From the NCBI RefSeq assembly GCF_007474605.1, contig NZ_VHKL01000007.1, positions 1 to 64,000 of the forward strand: a stretch of DNA of 64,000 nt. The letters run 5' to 3'. This DNA is from Rhodoligotrophos appendicifer. GTDB taxonomy: Bacteria; Pseudomonadota; Alphaproteobacteria; Rhizobiales; Im1. Below are positions 63,482 through 64,000 of the stretch, piece after piece. Positions within the stretch are counted from its first letter, which is position 1; each line of letters opens with the position of its first letter. Made by a program: the position numbers and the translations under genes. Under the pieces are notes generated by a model, which saw only the letters and a list, made by a program, of their open reading frames with translations, was not told the DNA's origin and searched no databases.

Positions 63482-64000
63482 ATGCCGATTAAGATCCCCA
63501 ATGATCTCCCTGCCCACGCGACGCTTGAAGCGGAAGGCGTGATGCTGATGACCGAAGACGACGCCATCCGCCAGGATGTGCGACCTCTTCGGATCGCGCT
63601 TTTGAACCTTATGCCGAATAAAGAGCGAACCGAGACACAGATCGCGAGGCTGGTTGGCGCGACACCGCTGCAGGTGGAGCTCTCGCTCATGTCGTTGTCC
63701 AGCCACACCCCTAAAAACACACCAGCGGAGCACATGCTCGCATTCTATCGACCCTGGGATGTGGTCCGGGAGGAGAAGTTCGACGGACTTATTGTGACCG
63801 GAGCACCAGTAGAACTGCTCGACTTCGAACTCGTTACCTATTGGCGCGAGCTATCCAAAATCTTCGAATGGACGCGCAGCAATGTACACTCCACCTTCGC
63901 CATTTGTTGGGGTGCCCAAGCGGCTTTGTACCACTTCTACGGCGTTCCAAAATACTCGTTGGACCAAAAGGCGTTCGGCGTTTTTCGACACAAGAATTTG
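63482..64000 (+). CDS. metA: Homoserine O-acyltransferase MetA, N-terminal part (runs off right edge)
   Basis: The frame begins [19 protein letters not shown] and continues to the window edge (173 residues). Family motifs are [32 protein letters not shown] and the catalytic-Cys region [15 protein letters not shown]. The enzyme acylates homoserine in the first committed step of methionine synthesis. The ATG at 63482 matches the family start; an in-frame ATG 18 bases upstream is an alternative. A GAGG directly before the ATG is too close to be a normal site. The gap between 63367 and 63481 should hold its leader. Confidence 0.95.
   Translation, partial: MPIKIPNDLPAHATLEAEGVMLMTEDDAIRQDVRPLRIALLNLMPNKERTETQIARLVGATPLQVELSLMSLSSHTPKNTPAEHMLAFYRPWDVVREEKFDGLIVTGAPVELLDFELVTYWRELSKIFEWTRSNVHSTFAICWGAQAALYHFYGVPKYSLDQKAFGVFRHKNL

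Overview
The window is about 64 kb of a moderately GC-rich alphaproteobacterial chromosome, most likely Hyphomicrobiales (Rhizobiales). The evidence is the gyrA-coaD-cyclophilin-queA-tgt block, the yajC-secD-secF-Mth938-phytoene-synthase-like block with a divergent DUF815 ATPase, CckA, a DksA with a degraded zinc finger of the type common in this order, and a large FliO-like protein. I cannot name the genus.

Layout. Positions 1-6087 are the right part of an integrated element whose genes all run leftward: a P4-type tyrosine integrase, two unknown proteins, an AlpA-like regulator, a primase-helicase with a frameshifted C-terminus, and the start of a terminase small-subunit-like gene. The right border is a 3' fragment of a tRNA-Thr(TGT) gene ending in CCA at 6087. 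The content resembles a phage satellite (P4/PICI-like). From 6272 to 17871 there is a cupin protein, then two complete polyamine-type ABC importers: potABCD-like on the minus strand and a second ATPase/binding protein/two-permease set on the plus strand. A TrmO-like gene lies between them, and a small acidic protein and a CaiC-like CoA ligase follow. From 17804 to 25000 there is a cyclase-TolB-TPR operon, a Crp/Fnr regulator, an aldo/keto reductase, two tandem small secreted basic proteins, uppP and a lone tatA.

From 25211 to 31423 there is an RND efflux pair and an EAL protein with a degenerate receiver. From 31435 to 45106 come housekeeping genes on the minus strand (tgt, queA, cyclophilin, coaD, gyrA, mgtE, tRNA-Leu(GAG), then the sec operon), with lipB on the plus strand. 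From 45299 to 55698 there is a DUF815 ATPase, a 1.3-kilo-residue autotransporter, an atypical SDR, an HxlR regulator divergent from an acyl-CoA dehydrogenase-like gene, and a cation/proton antiporter with a cyclic-nucleotide-binding tail. From 55700 to the end there is cckA, fliO-like, a zinc-transporter-type CDF, dksA, a MoxR ATPase with an unusual P-loop partner, and the start of metA.

The points most worth a second look are: the GyrA quinolone-resistance region, which reads Gln and Phe at the two key positions; the satellite-like island with its one-base primase frameshift; adjacent homologues of two mitochondrial complex I assembly factors; the pseudo-receiver in the EAL protein; an SDR lacking the Tyr/Lys pair; and a perfect TTAA-N7-TTAA (CtrA-type) site ahead of the autotransporter. 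I found no CRISPR array, no complete insertion sequence and no rRNA gene.
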